In this document: one piece after another, positions 52,844 to 63,040 of the stretch
How the letters are laid out: the number at the start of each line of letters is the position of its first letter
How positions within the stretch are numbered: position 1 is the stretch's first letter
Assembly (NCBI RefSeq): GCF_004331685.1
Contig: NZ_SJSM01000024.1
Location: 1-64,000 of the forward strand
Length of the DNA: 64,000 nt
Direction: 5' to 3'
Source of the DNA: Pedobacter hiemivivus
GTDB lineage: Bacteria > Bacteroidota > Bacteroidia > Sphingobacteriales > Sphingobacteriaceae
Translations under genes and position numbers: made by a program
Notes under the pieces: model-generated
What the model was told of the DNA's origin: nothing
The model's database searches: none
Seen by the model: only the letters and a program-made list of their open reading frames with translations

Positions 52844-54433
52844 TTATGGTTTATCCCACCAAACTCTATTGGCCCAGGTATTACCACCGGGACCAATAGC
52901 TGCGATCGCAGCAGCAGCATTTACTGCATTTTGTTCCAATTCAAAAATTGGATATTCAAACCTTCTTGGCGTAATCAAAACTGATGACTCACCATTGAGT
53001 GATGAAGCTAAAACGGGGAAACCTGTCCTTCTCCAGTTTGCATAAGCTTCTGGGCCGTTTAAAAGTAATGCTATCCAAAGCTGTGTATTGATCAGCTCAA
53101 TTTCCCGTCCCGGAAGTAGACTATTACTGGTTATAAAAGCATTGATTTCTGTTGAACTGATAGTCGGTCCGCCCGGAAAAAGACTCAATTGAACCATTGC
53201 GCCCTCAATCCCTTTTGCATAATGTTCAGCAGCAGCCCCTCCAAAAAGCACGCCCCATCTCACCGTAGCTTCGGCAAGAAGAAATTCTACCTCTGCATAA
53301 GTCTGGTGTAGAAAAGGGGCATTATTACGAATAAGAAAATTAGCAAGTTGTGCTTTTTGATCGTTGTTAACAACCTCTTTTGGCCCTACTCCTGGTATAT
53401 TTATGGTAATTGGATCTATCCAGCCATCCCAGACATATTCGTTTGCAGCAACTCCTTTATATCCATTCACCGCCTTTACGGGGTCGGTGATGTCTATCCG
53501 GTCAAAAGGCCTGTTCATAATGTCAATGTAGTATCTCGCAATATGTTTAAGACGAGGGTCGTTGGTGCCATTCAATTGATTAATAAAAGGATCCTGCAAC
53601 CTAGGTATCACTTCGGCCTGGCAAAAGGCAGCCGACACCCCATTTCCCCTGATATCGTTATACCCATTTTGTACATCCTGATGAACGATTTTACACATGT
53701 CCGCATTACTTGTAAACACACCAGCTGTATACGCTGCCAGCGCTTCTGCTTTTGCTTTTACAGGGTTAATCTTTACCAGGCGCATGGCATACCTTAACCG
53801 CAAAGAGTTCGCAAATTTTTTCCAGGCAACAATCCCACCATTATAAAACAAATCTCCTTTTACAGCATCTTTAGCCGCATCAAGTTGATTCGAAGCTGCT
53901 GTAAGCTCCTTGAAAAAGTCGTTGTAAATATCTTCCTGCCTATCAAATTTTGGTTGTATAATCCCGTTTGTAAATGCTTTTCCCGCTTCAAAATATGGAA
54001 TATCTCCATACACATCCGTCATTCTCGCAAATTCATATACCTTCATGATGCGACAAACGGCATTCAAATTCGTTTTTAATGGATCATTATTCGTTCTGGT
54101 AACCGCGTCAACAATATTTACAATATCATCATCGTAAGTATTATTCCATAGGGAAGAAAGATAGTTTCTATCGTAGATATAAAACTGTCCATTTCTATTC
54201 AACCAGATTCCTCCAATTTGTTGCACCAGGGGCATCGTAAATACAAGCCCAAATTTTTCATTTACCTCCAAATCTCCAGAAAAGCGCAATTGAACGTTTG
54301 TCAACTGCAAGGAAGGATCAAGATTACTTGATCTTGTGGGGTCAATATTTACATCCCCAAATTTCTTACAAGAATTGAGCATTAGTACCAGTATACCAAG
54401 TAAGAATGCATATTTTTTTAAATTCGTTTTCAT
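52844..54433 (-). CDS. SusD-like lipoprotein (PUL 2)
   Basis: 529 aa. Lipoprotein signal (C22 in LNSCKKFGDVN). The N-terminus KKFGDVNIDPTRSSNLDPSLQLTNVQLRFSG matches SusD-like_2 (PF12771). The remainder is helical with FANSLRLRYAMRLVKINP and AEVEFLLAEATVRWG. It binds glycan on the cell surface over the SusC pore. 21 bp after susC. Confidence 0.94.
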   Translation of the reverse strand: MKTNLKKYAFLLGILVLMLNSCKKFGDVNIDPTRSSNLDPSLQLTNVQLRFSGDLEVNEKFGLVFTMPLVQQIGGIWLNRNGQFYIYDRNYLSSLWNNTYDDDIVNIVDAVTRTNNDPLKTNLNAVCRIMKVYEFARMTDVYGDIPYFEAGKAFTNGIIQPKFDRQEDIYNDFFKELTAASNQLDAAKDAVKGDLFYNGGIVAWKKFANSLRLRYAMRLVKINPVKAKAEALAAYTAGVFTSNADMCKIVHQDVQNGYNDIRGNGVSAAFCQAEVIPRLQDPFINQLNGTNDPRLKHIARYYIDIMNRPFDRIDITDPVKAVNGYKGVAANEYVWDGWIDPITINIPGVGPKEVVNNDQKAQLANFLIRNNAPFLHQTYAEVEFLLAEATVRWGVLFGGAAAEHYAKGIEGAMVQLSLFPGGPTISSTEINAFITSNSLLPGREIELINTQLWIALLLNGPEAYANWRRTGFPVLASSLNGESSVLITPRRFEYPIFELEQNAVNAAAAIAAIGPGGNTWANRVWWDKP

Positions 54434-54454
54434 GTTTCTCTCTTAATGAATCTC

Positions 54455-57400
54455 TTAAAACTTAAAGTTTAAATTAAAGCCCCAGCTGCGTCTTGTTGGC
54501 AAGGAACCATATTCCAGACCCTGTCCGTTTCCATTGTTATAATTGGAATCCGGATCCACATTTGGAACATCACTATAAAGAATAAATGGATTACGACTCA
54601 CCAATGCGATTTGTATATTTCTAACACCCCACTTTGCTGAGATTTTCTCAGGAATGGTGTATCCAATTGTGATTTCACGCAGTTTTACATAAGTACCATC
54701 GTAAATATATGGTCTTGCTACTCCTCCGCTTGCCACAATCTGAGGCCAGTAAACAGATGGATCAACGGCTTTTGTGTTTTTAACAAAATTACCCGCTCCG
54801 TCTTTCACAACACCCTCAGGAACCAAGCCCCTAACTTTCCCCATATCCTTCCACTGATCAGCAGTATACCCCTGCGCCTGTCTGTCTTCTTCAGATGCGA
54901 TCCACTCTGCACGACCAGCTAGCGTGGTATTTAAACTACCACGACTGGCGGCAGAAAGATTAGTCATTGAAAACAGATCAGATCCATACTTCACATCAAT
55001 AAGTGCACTAAAACTAAAGTTCTTGAAATAGATAGCATTACTAAAACCCCCTGTCCAATCGTATATCCCTTTACCAACCACCTGTCTTTCATCGCTCTGC
55101 AATGGCAAAAGGGTTACGGGATCTAGTATTACATTACCAGCAGGGTCCTTTTGGTAATCAAATGACAAGATCGACCCATAGTTTTGTCCGGGTTTTGCGA
55201 TTACAGCAACGCCCATCCATCTTGCTTCAGATAAAGTTAAAAATGGCACTCCTTCTGCCAGAGACTCAACTTTATTTACATTCCTTGCAAAATTGAAACT
55301 CACATCCCATCTAAAATCCTTTTTCGCAACAGGACTTGCGGTAAGTAAAACCTCCACTCCCCTATTTAAAACTACTCCAGCATTGATCATCCGGGTAGGG
55401 AAACCCGATGATAAAGGACTTGGAACATTATTGATCTGATCTCTTGACTTTTGGTTGTAATAAGTAACATCCAGGCCTATTCTATTCTTAAAAAATTTCA
55501 GCTCTGTACCGACCTCCCATGAACGGGTACGTGTAGGCAGTAGGTCTGCATTTGGCATTCTTGATGTGTTTAACCCCCCATATGATAATCCATTAAAAGA
55601 CAACGGATTTACAGAATAGTACAGATCTAGTAAATAGGGATCTGTATCGCTCGCTACTTCTGATATCGCAGCCCTTATTTTACCCATGGTTAATACCTTA
55701 TTACTCAATTTAAAGGCATCAGAAAAGACAAAGCTTGAAGATAAGGATGGATAAACATAATCTTTGTTTAATGTTGAGTAAGCATCATTTCTAACTGTTG
55801 CATCTAAATATAAGTAGCCTTTATAGCCTACGCTAAGCAATCCATAAACAGAATTTAATTCTTTTGAATAAGGTACAGGAGTAATGCTTTTATCGCTAAA
55901 GCTTGTCGGAGTGATTGCATCAGGAACGTTAAGGTTAGTGAACAGCATAAAATCTGCCTTGTTATGTACTCTAGACATACTTCCTCCTATACGAGCGGCG
56001 AGATAGAGCGAAGGGGTAACTTGCTTTTGTGCGGTAAGCAACACATCCGCTTCTGTTGTAACGTGTTTTCTGTTGATCTGATCTAATGCTCCAGTTACAA
56101 AGCCTGGGGTTGTTCTAGGCGTAAATTTCTCAAAATTTATATAGGTAAGATCCGTTGATCCTCTACCCTGTAGACTTAACCAGTTTGTAATGTTATAATT
56201 GAGTTGCACAGCGCCCAAAAAACGATTTTTACCCGTTGTATTCTTCATCTCATTGATAACCCAATAAGGATTTAAACGGTATTGGCCGCCTCCCCAATCT
56301 ATATATGAGCCATCAGTATTTTTATATTTATTGGCGAACCATGCCTGATCTACATTATTTGCTAATCCTATAAATGCATTTCCAATATTTCCAGGATCAT
56401 CCGCAAGTGCCGGGCGATTATCTACATGTTCATCCATATAAAAGGCTCTCGCTTCAAGTGTTACCTTAGACCCAAATTTTGAAGTGCCATTAAAAGTAAA
56501 ACTATTTCTTCTTATGCCACTTTCAGGAATGATGTCATTGTTTCTTAGATCCGTTGCAGAAAACCGAATAGAGGATTTTTCATTTGCATTGCTAAAAGAA
56601 ACATTATTTGTAAATGTTGTTCCTGTTCTAAAAAAACCACCAATGTTATCCGCAATCTTTTGATACGGTCGATAAACATCATCATAAGATATCACCATTA
56701 AATCAGGATCTAACCTGGCACCAAAGTTATTAAACATTGATGTTCTCGCCTCTGCTGCTGTAGCATTAATGGTCTGCTTACGTCCCTGACCATATAAATA
56801 CTGATACCCATCAAAAGAGGTTAACTGATTCTCAAAAGATGCAGTGCTATTTACTTCTATTCCCAGATCTGAATTGGCTTTACCTCTTTTAGTAGTGATG
56901 AGTATAACTCCGTTAGCGGCTCTTGCCCCATACAAAGCTGATGCTGACGGGCCTTTCAATACACTGATCTTATCTATGTCATCCGGGTTTATGGCAGAAA
57001 TTGCATCTCCAAAATCATACCCTTGCGCATACATTTCAGACCCAGTGCCACCATAATTAGAGTTATCTATCGGAACACCATCCACCACATATAAAGGTTG
57101 ATTATTTCCTGTTACAGTGGTATTTCCCCTAATGATTACTCTTGAAGAACCCGCCGGTCCACCTGCGGTACTATTGATAATAAGCCCCGCTACCTTACCT
57201 GCCAAAGAGTTTATGACATTTGTTTCTCTTGCTTTTTTTAGTCCCTCTCCATCTACTTCAGATACAGAATAACCTAAAGATCTTTGCTCCCTTTTAATAC
57301 CCAATGCGGTAACTACAGTTCCCTCAAGATCAAGCGACTCTTCTTTCAAAACTATGGTTACATTTTTTTGCTGATCACTCACCACGATACCTGCTTGCTG

Positions 57401-57922
57401 AAATCCCATCATTCTAAACCTGATCACATCCCCTTTATCTGCTGGTATCGAGAAATTGCCCTGTGCATTTGTGGCGACTGTCTTATTTTTAGTGACATTA
57501 ATTACAGTTACTCCTGGAATCCCCGCCTTCTTTTCATCTGTAACTTTACCTGTTAGCGTAAATTCAACCACAACAATTGGCGGGGTAAACGACTGGATCA
57601 TAATGGTATTACCATTGATCTGGTACCTGATGCTAACTTGCTTGGAGATGGCATTTAACACTTCATCTATTTTCGCCTTTTCAACATTAAGGTCGATCCG
57701 CTTATTTAGATTTAAGTCTAACGGATTATATGAAAAATGAACCTTTGCTTCATTTTCAATTTGCTTAAATGCATTTAAGATGGTCGCATTCTTCCATTTA
57801 AAAGAATACAACTTTTCTTTAGACTGAGCAAAACTGGACAAGGAAATAATCAGTCCAAAACATAAGCATGCTTTGCATAGCAATCCGTAAAAGAAATAGT
57901 AAGTTGGTAAGCTTCTTTTCAT
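54455..57922 (-). CDS. SusC/RagA-family TonB-dependent transporter with STN domain (PUL 2)
   Basis: 1155 aa. Signal peptide to about residue 33 (SSFAQ), STN domain (about 38-110, LYSFKWKNATILNAFKQIENEA), CarboxypepD_reg-like domain (about 125-195, GKVTDEKKAGIPGVTVINV), plug (TALGIKREQRSLGYSVSEVDG, YVVDGVPIDNSNYGG, LKGPSASALYGARAANGVI) and barrel ending in FNLNFKF. It imports glycan fragments with TonB energy and can signal to FecR. 37 bp after fecR. Confidence 0.96.
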   Translation of the reverse strand: MKRSLPTYYFFYGLLCKACLCFGLIISLSSFAQSKEKLYSFKWKNATILNAFKQIENEAKVHFSYNPLDLNLNKRIDLNVEKAKIDEVLNAISKQVSIRYQINGNTIMIQSFTPPIVVVEFTLTGKVTDEKKAGIPGVTVINVTKNKTVATNAQGNFSIPADKGDVIRFRMMGFQQAGIVVSDQQKNVTIVLKEESLDLEGTVVTALGIKREQRSLGYSVSEVDGEGLKKARETNVINSLAGKVAGLIINSTAGGPAGSSRVIIRGNTTVTGNNQPLYVVDGVPIDNSNYGGTGSEMYAQGYDFGDAISAINPDDIDKISVLKGPSASALYGARAANGVILITTKRGKANSDLGIEVNSTASFENQLTSFDGYQYLYGQGRKQTINATAAEARTSMFNNFGARLDPDLMVISYDDVYRPYQKIADNIGGFFRTGTTFTNNVSFSNANEKSSIRFSATDLRNNDIIPESGIRRNSFTFNGTSKFGSKVTLEARAFYMDEHVDNRPALADDPGNIGNAFIGLANNVDQAWFANKYKNTDGSYIDWGGGQYRLNPYWVINEMKNTTGKNRFLGAVQLNYNITNWLSLQGRGSTDLTYINFEKFTPRTTPGFVTGALDQINRKHVTTEADVLLTAQKQVTPSLYLAARIGGSMSRVHNKADFMLFTNLNVPDAITPTSFSDKSITPVPYSKELNSVYGLLSVGYKGYLYLDATVRNDAYSTLNKDYVYPSLSSSFVFSDAFKLSNKVLTMGKIRAAISEVASDTDPYLLDLYYSVNPLSFNGLSYGGLNTSRMPNADLLPTRTRSWEVGTELKFFKNRIGLDVTYYNQKSRDQINNVPSPLSSGFPTRMINAGVVLNRGVEVLLTASPVAKKDFRWDVSFNFARNVNKVESLAEGVPFLTLSEARWMGVAVIAKPGQNYGSILSFDYQKDPAGNVILDPVTLLPLQSDERQVVGKGIYDWTGGFSNAIYFKNFSFSALIDVKYGSDLFSMTNLSAASRGSLNTTLAGRAEWIASEEDRQAQGYTADQWKDMGKVRGLVPEGVVKDGAGNFVKNTKAVDPSVYWPQIVASGGVARPYIYDGTYVKLREITIGYTIPEKISAKWGVRNIQIALVSRNPFILYSDVPNVDPDSNYNNGNGQGLEYGSLPTRRSWGFNLNFKF

Positions 57923-57959
57923 ATCAGTTTGTTTGGTTAGTGGTTAATTTTAGTTGAGT

Positions 57960-59018
57960 TTATTTTTCGAAATCAAGTTTCACGATATCGTCTTTTATGC
58001 TGTATGTAAAATGGTTTGAGAATCCTATGGCATCTAAAATCTCGGTAAGGCTTTCATTGCTAAACTGTCCGGTAAATGCGATTGGTTTCGTAGGTTGGTT
58101 TGTAGTGCTGATCTCTACTCCATAAATGTTCTTCAGGACTGTCCTGATCTCTTTTAGTGAGGCCATCGAGAATACAATCTTTCGGTTGGCCCAGTCTTCA
58201 ACTTCGCTGATTGCAAATTTTGACTTATTAAATTGCTGCTTTTCATTATCAATATTTACCTGTTCGCCCGGTATCAGTTGCAAATGATTGATCACGCGCG
58301 CGCCACTAACAGTTCCTACGTTAACCTTACCTGTAGTCAACATCACCGAAGTTTCCGCAGTTCTGTTGTAGTTGTTAATTTTAAAAGAGGTGCCAAGAGC
58401 GGTAGTCGCCGTTTTACCAGAGATCACAATAAAGGGCTTATCTTTATTTTTAGCTACTGTAAAATATGCCTCTCCTGACAGCCATAAAACACGGTTATTC
58501 TTGTTATAATCCTGATCTATCTTCAACTCAGTGAGTCCATTCAGGAGCACAGTACTCCCATCAGGTAGATTTATCGTTCTACGCTCATTAAATTTGGTTT
58601 TTACGCTTTCATTTTTACTGGTTTGAGTATAGGTAGGAACAAGCGTACTGTAATCCGTTCTGTTCAATAGGAAATACGTACCTATACAAATTAGTATGGC
58701 TGCCGCAGCCGAAAGCCACGCATACTTTCTAAAAGGAACAATCCTTTGAGGAATTTCTGTCACTGAAGTATCGATGTATTCATCACTTTCAATAACCAGT
58801 TTTAGTTTTTCCAGCTCTTTTTGCTTTTCCGCTGGATCAATTTTTAAGGCAAAAATCATGAAAAGAGATTCTGCTTTATTTATCGTATCCGACAATTCTG
58901 GATGTTGATGGATGACTTCTTCCCAGTACGATACGACCTCAGCATCTTCCCGCAAACAGTATTTGATAAAGCTTTCATCTGTTAAAAAGTCTTCAATTTT
59001 ATATAATGAGTAATCCAT
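57960..59018 (-). CDS. FecR-family anti-sigma factor (PUL 2)
   Basis: 352 aa from the ATG at 59018 (MDYSLYKIEDFLTDESFIKYCL); the frame extends 13 codons upstream but that segment does not belong to the family. N-terminal anti-sigma region (1-110), transmembrane helix (about 115-132), FecR domain (LPDGSTVLLNGLTELKIDQDY, GEAYFTVAKNKDKPFIV, ALGTSFKINNY) and DUF4974 (about 270-350). Unlike PUL 1, no sigma gene precedes it; the next gene is a divergent divIC-like one. The likely partner is the sigma at 48705. Confidence 0.92.
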   Translation of the reverse strand: MDYSLYKIEDFLTDESFIKYCLREDAEVVSYWEEVIHQHPELSDTINKAESLFMIFALKIDPAEKQKELEKLKLVIESDEYIDTSVTEIPQRIVPFRKYAWLSAAAAILICIGTYFLLNRTDYSTLVPTYTQTSKNESVKTKFNERRTINLPDGSTVLLNGLTELKIDQDYNKNNRVLWLSGEAYFTVAKNKDKPFIVISGKTATTALGTSFKINNYNRTAETSVMLTTGKVNVGTVSGARVINHLQLIPGEQVNIDNEKQQFNKSKFAISEVEDWANRKIVFSMASLKEIRTVLKNIYGVEISTTNQPTKPIAFTGQFSNESLTEILDAIGFSNHFTYSIKDDIVKLDFEK

Positions 59019-59149
59019 ATTCAGCAATCTTGTTGAGTTTATAACTACAAGTGCCAAATAGTTTTCTTTTTTACCAATGATTTAGAAAAAATATTTTCAA
59101 GCTTTCTTTAAAACGAAATTACAGTTCATGCAGAATTGTAATTTTTATT

Positions 59150-59157
59150 TACATTTG
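59150..59157 (+). promoter_or_regulatory. -7 element TACATTTG before the divIC-like gene
   Basis: Matches TAnnTTTG and lies 6 bp before the ATG at 59164. If used, the mRNA would be almost leaderless. No good TTG at the right spacing. Confidence 0.3.
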
Positions 59158-59163
59158 TATATC

Positions 59164-59463
59164 ATGAATCGCATATTAGAACTAGTCCGCAACAAATACT
59201 TCCTGTCTGTAGCAGCGTTTATAGTATGGATGTTGTTTTTCGACAGGAATGATATGATCTCTCAATATGAGTTCAAATCTGAGGTAAACAAGCTTCAAGA
59301 AGAGAAGGACTTCTATGTTAAAGAGATTTCGCAAGTAAAAAAAGACCTAAACGAACTAAATACCAATTTAAACACCGCTGAGAAATTTGCGCGTGAGAAA
59401 TACTTTATGAAAAAAGACAATGAAGATGTCTTTGTAATCATTAAAGAAGCACCTAAGGATTAA
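59164..59463 (+). CDS. FtsB/DivIC-family cell-division protein
   Basis: 99 aa from the ATG at 59164 (MNRILELVRNKYFLSVAAFIVWMLFFDRNDM); an upstream ATG (59128) would add 12 hydrophobic residues. One transmembrane helix (about 12-25) is followed by a coiled coil (about 35-75, KLQEEKDFYVKEISQVKKDLNELNTNLNTAEKF) and AREKYFMKKDNEDVFVI, the end typical of the septum-formation initiators. It should act in the divisome with FtsL/FtsQ-like proteins. Convergent with the UPF0126 gene (4-bp overlap). Confidence 0.9.
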   Translation: MNRILELVRNKYFLSVAAFIVWMLFFDRNDMISQYEFKSEVNKLQEEKDFYVKEISQVKKDLNELNTNLNTAEKFAREKYFMKKDNEDVFVIIKEAPKD

Positions 59464-60056
59464 TATCCAAACTTAGGCAGGGCAAGCTTAAAGCGAACTA
59501 CAATTACCCTTAATATAAATATAAAGGCAATTACAATAATTGTAGATGCACCATCCGTAACCTTAAAATACTTTAATAGAAAAAACAGAACACCTCCTAA
59601 AATACAGGCCGTAGCATATATTTCTTTGTGAAAAATAACCGGAATAGTATTTAATAAGGTATCTCTGATCACTCCGCCAAAACATCCGGTAATGGTACCG
59701 AGGGCCACACAAATACCCGGACTTAGTCCAAATGTAATTCCTTTTTGAATACCCAACATGGTAAACAAACCCAAGCCTAAGGAGTCGAAAAGGAACAACG
59801 TTACTTTAAACTTTTTAATGTGCGTTTTAAAGAAGATGGCCGCAAGGCTGGTTAATAAAATCAGCAGACAATAATTCACGTCCCGCATCCAGGCAACCGG
59901 CGTATCCCCCACCAAAAGATCCCTAACGGTACCACCACCAATAGAAGTTACAAAAGCAATGATCAGTACGCCAAATGGGTCCAATCTTCTTTGCATAGCA
60001 GCAAAGGTTCCAGATATCGCAAATGCGACAGTACCCAGTGTTTCAATTGTTTCCAT
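59460..60056 (-). CDS. UPF0126/TRIC-like membrane protein
   Basis: 198 aa from the ATG at 60056; a further in-frame ATG lies five codons upstream (60071). Two repeats of the UPF0126 (Gly-rich) unit are visible: ETLGTVAFAISGTFAAMQRRLDPFGVLIIAFVTSIGGGTVRDLL and LGLGLFTMLGIQKGITFGLSPGICVALGTITGCFGGVIRDTLL. About seven hydrophobic helices. These are cation-channel proteins related to TRIC, found as YicG in E. coli. The gene follows the Bat-like gene by 26 bp in the same direction. Confidence 0.9.
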   Translation of the reverse strand: METIETLGTVAFAISGTFAAMQRRLDPFGVLIIAFVTSIGGGTVRDLLVGDTPVAWMRDVNYCLLILLTSLAAIFFKTHIKKFKVTLFLFDSLGLGLFTMLGIQKGITFGLSPGICVALGTITGCFGGVIRDTLLNTIPVIFHKEIYATACILGGVLFFLLKYFKVTDGASTIIVIAFIFILRVIVVRFKLALPKFGY

Positions 60057-60082
60057 GGTATTGATCTGCATAGCTTTCTTTG

Positions 60083-62170
60083 TTAAATTTCGCCGTTTCT
60101 TTTACGGAAGAACCATTCCATAGTTAGCAATGCCATAATCAGCAAAAACAGCCACTTAAAGTTAATTAATTCTTGGTACTTACGATCTTCATAACTTAAA
60201 GTTTTGATCTGATCGTTCGACTTTATAACATCAACCAACTTCAATAAATCCTGAGGCATATACATCTTCCCCCCAGTTTGTGCCGACATTGTGTTCAATA
60301 GCTGATGGTTGGCTACTGTTTGCTGGTATTCGGCAACCATTGCATTCACATAAAATACACCTTGTGCAGCATAATTTTTATTTCCCAATACTGTCGTTGC
60401 CGAATAAGTATAATTTCCTGCAGGCAAAGTTCCTGCATCAAGCTGATAAGCTGCATCAGTCCTGGAGAAAAGAAATTTAAAAGCCTTACCGGCATCATTT
60501 TTTAGGGTGATGCTCACATCAGGAGCGTTTACAGAGACATAACTGTCATTATACAACACTCCATTGAGCAATACATTTTCATTCTCATCAAAAGTATTTT
60601 TGGCAGCATACACTTTAAATTTCCTTTTATCATCTTTAACAGAGAGATACTGAACGATTTTAGAAATCAAACTGTTAAAAACCATTGGCTCTTGTTGCGC
60701 TTCTCCCGCTTCAGAAAGTTTCCATTTCCACAATCCCTCTCCTATTAAAAAGCCAGTTTTCTTGCCATTATCCACCATAAAAAACAGCTGCGGATAATCA
60801 GTATGGATTTTTCCAATCCGTTGGTTTAGCACAACAGCACTATTTCCATTTACAACAACATTACCAAAGGGAACTTGCAAAGGATCAAAACCTGTAATCT
60901 GTTTAGCCATTGCCTTATCCAGATCAAATGCAGTAAACCCAGCGTTCACATCACTAAATGTCTCCTGCAAAGTATTGTTACTTCCGCTAAACCGAACTTG
61001 TTTCTGCAGCTGATTAAATATATTAATATTACTTTGAGCACCTAAAATATGCCATACAGCAACATTTACAGCGCCCAATTTATTGATAAACGCGGAGGCA
61101 TCGTAAACCATAGAAGGTAACTGATATAAGATAACCAGTCCATAATCCTCAGGCCGAAAAGCATTCAACTCTTCTGCTAAGGCAACCTTTACCTCGAAAT
61201 TCTTTTGAAGTGAAATGGCCTGTTTTAATGCTGTAATGTCAGGATGTGGCCCAGCTGCGGCAATAAGCACCTTTTGTTTTGCATCGATAACATCAATAAA
61301 AATATGCTGAATATTGTTCTTTTCAGAAATCTCGTGCTGTAAAGGACTCAGCTGCACAGTATATTTCTGCAAACCTAACCCTATTGCTTTAAGTTTTACA
61401 GGAATATTTTTGACAAAGGCATCTGAGGTAACCGACAAGCGCTCTTCGTAAACCTTTTTTCCATTAGTGCTCACCGAAAGCTGACTTTCAGCCCCCTTCG
61501 CTTCAAAAGCTTGCGCTTGCACCTCAATGGTAAAATCATTATCCCGATAAACCAGACTATTATGATTGATATTGGCGATTAGTAGATCCCTTTTGGGAAC
61601 TGTGTCTCCGAGCGCAATCGTGTAAACCGGAGCTTTTAATTTATTCAGCTCATAAAGCGGGCTACCACCACGATTAAAAATTCCATCCGAAGCTAAAATA
61701 ACTGCACCAACATTCCTGTTCAGGTATTCGTCGTTCAATTTCGTGATCAACTGTGCAGCATTACTTAACTTGCCTGTATTAGAAAAATCGAAGCCTGTTT
61801 TAACACTATCGCTAAAGTTATAAATCCTTACCTCATACTGTTCAGACAGTTCTTTTGCAAGACGCTGCATTTGCTGTTCGTACAGCGGCTTATTAAAGCC
61901 CACAGGCGTAATATTCCCTACAGAAAGGGAATTGTCCTGCCCAATAACAATGATAGGTTTCTCGGGGTTATAAGAAACACTCCTGATCAATGGAAAACAT
62001 AGCAAAAATCCAATTGCTGTTACAACAACGGCACGAGCAGCAGCCAAACCATAACGCAACCTTTTATCCAGATCTTTTGTTTTGCCATACAATAGCCAGG
62101 CAAAAAACACACCTATAAGCAGGCAGAGAAACAGAGACAAAAAAGTATATAGGTTAAAAGAATCGCTCAT
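60083..62170 (-). CDS. Large inner-membrane protein of the BatA/VWA type
   Basis: 695 aa. Two N-terminal helices (about 8-28 and 45-65), then PIIVIGQDNSLSVG and VGAVILASDGIFNRGGSPLY, segments resembling a von Willebrand A-like fold (DxSxS is here DNSLS). A long periplasmic part of beta-sandwich and glutamine-amidotransferase-like segments follows (KQKVLIAAAGPHPDITALKQAISLQ). A last transmembrane helix (FKWLFLLIMALLTMEWFF) lies near the C-terminus. The build matches conserved Bacteroidota membrane proteins related to BatA; function unclear, perhaps envelope stress or aerotolerance. Confidence 0.8.
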   Translation of the reverse strand: MSDSFNLYTFLSLFLCLLIGVFFAWLLYGKTKDLDKRLRYGLAAARAVVVTAIGFLLCFPLIRSVSYNPEKPIIVIGQDNSLSVGNITPVGFNKPLYEQQMQRLAKELSEQYEVRIYNFSDSVKTGFDFSNTGKLSNAAQLITKLNDEYLNRNVGAVILASDGIFNRGGSPLYELNKLKAPVYTIALGDTVPKRDLLIANINHNSLVYRDNDFTIEVQAQAFEAKGAESQLSVSTNGKKVYEERLSVTSDAFVKNIPVKLKAIGLGLQKYTVQLSPLQHEISEKNNIQHIFIDVIDAKQKVLIAAAGPHPDITALKQAISLQKNFEVKVALAEELNAFRPEDYGLVILYQLPSMVYDASAFINKLGAVNVAVWHILGAQSNINIFNQLQKQVRFSGSNNTLQETFSDVNAGFTAFDLDKAMAKQITGFDPLQVPFGNVVVNGNSAVVLNQRIGKIHTDYPQLFFMVDNGKKTGFLIGEGLWKWKLSEAGEAQQEPMVFNSLISKIVQYLSVKDDKRKFKVYAAKNTFDENENVLLNGVLYNDSYVSVNAPDVSITLKNDAGKAFKFLFSRTDAAYQLDAGTLPAGNYTYSATTVLGNKNYAAQGVFYVNAMVAEYQQTVANHQLLNTMSAQTGGKMYMPQDLLKLVDVIKSNDQIKTLSYEDRKYQELINFKWLFLLIMALLTMEWFFRKRNGEI

Positions 62171-62253
62171 AAGTATTTGGATAAAGATGCTAAATTTTAA
62201 AATAAACTGCTAAGCATTTTATCTAAGTTTGTTTTACAAAACGCTTGTTAAAT

Positions 62254-62988
62254 ATGAAAACCTACTTAAAGCTCATTTTATTATTCAGCATCACCTCACC
62301 GGCCTTTGCTCAATCGGAATTTAAAACTAAACAATTATCATTTGAAAGGGTAAAGACTGCCTACACTGAGAAATGGACCAATCTGCAAAAGGAATTGACA
62401 CAGGCAGGAATCAAGGGTGCTTTTAAACTTTACCTGGCCGCTTACAAAAGTGAAGGGAAACTAGAGTTATGGTTACAATCTGGAAAGGAAAAAACATATA
62501 AACTATTTAAAACGTATAATTTTTGCGCCCATTCTGGTATGCTGGGCCCCAAAATAAAGGAAGGAGATCTTCAAACACCTGAAGGTTTTTATAGCATCAA
62601 TGTCTTTAATCCCGAAAGCAAATTCCATTTATCTCTTGGCGTAGATTACCCAAATGAGATCGACACACAAAGAAGTGGGCAGGAAAAGCCTGGTGGCGAT
62701 ATTTATATTCATGGGAATTGCGTCACCGTTGGTTGCATCCCTTTAACTGATGAAAAAATAAAGGAAGTTTATGTATTGGCCGTTGAAGCAAAAAATGCTG
62801 GACAGTTACAAATCCCTGTGCATGTTTTCCCTTTTAAAATGACCCAGCAAAACCTCAACAAATACCTGGTTCAGTTTCCAGCACAAAAAGCTTTCTGGAA
62901 AAATCTACAACCAGGTTATGCTTATTTCGAACGACACAATGTGCCACCAAACATTCTAATGCAGAAAGATAAATATCTCTTTAAATAA
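62254..62988 (+). CDS. L,D-transpeptidase, YafK type
   Basis: 244 aa from the ATG at 62254; a TTG three codons upstream is less likely. Signal peptide cleaved after FAQ (residue 20). A YkuD domain with catalytic motif IHGNCVTVGC: H153 and nucleophile C161. GPKIKEGDLQTPEGFYSI and RSGQEKPGGDIYIHG are typical of the YafK/DpaA group, which acts on murein crosslinks or removes Lpp in Enterobacteria. It acts in the periplasm. TAAGTTTG (62224-62231) is a possible -7 element. Confidence 0.92.
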   Translation: MKTYLKLILLFSITSPAFAQSEFKTKQLSFERVKTAYTEKWTNLQKELTQAGIKGAFKLYLAAYKSEGKLELWLQSGKEKTYKLFKTYNFCAHSGMLGPKIKEGDLQTPEGFYSINVFNPESKFHLSLGVDYPNEIDTQRSGQEKPGGDIYIHGNCVTVGCIPLTDEKIKEVYVLAVEAKNAGQLQIPVHVFPFKMTQQNLNKYLVQFPAQKAFWKNLQPGYAYFERHNVPPNILMQKDKYLFK

Positions 62989-63027
62989 AGAATGGGCTGT
63001 ACCATGATGATGATACAGCCCATTCTT
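62988..63027. terminator. Hairpin with the same core as the icd terminator
   Basis: AAGAATGGGC and GCCCATTCTT enclose the 20-nt core TGTACCATGATGATGATACA found also at 21799-21836. It lies between the stops of the L,D-transpeptidase (plus) and fabG (minus) genes. T-runs are weak on both strands (TTCTTTATTT on minus). Confidence 0.7.
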
Positions 63028-63040
63028 ATGATAATTTTCC

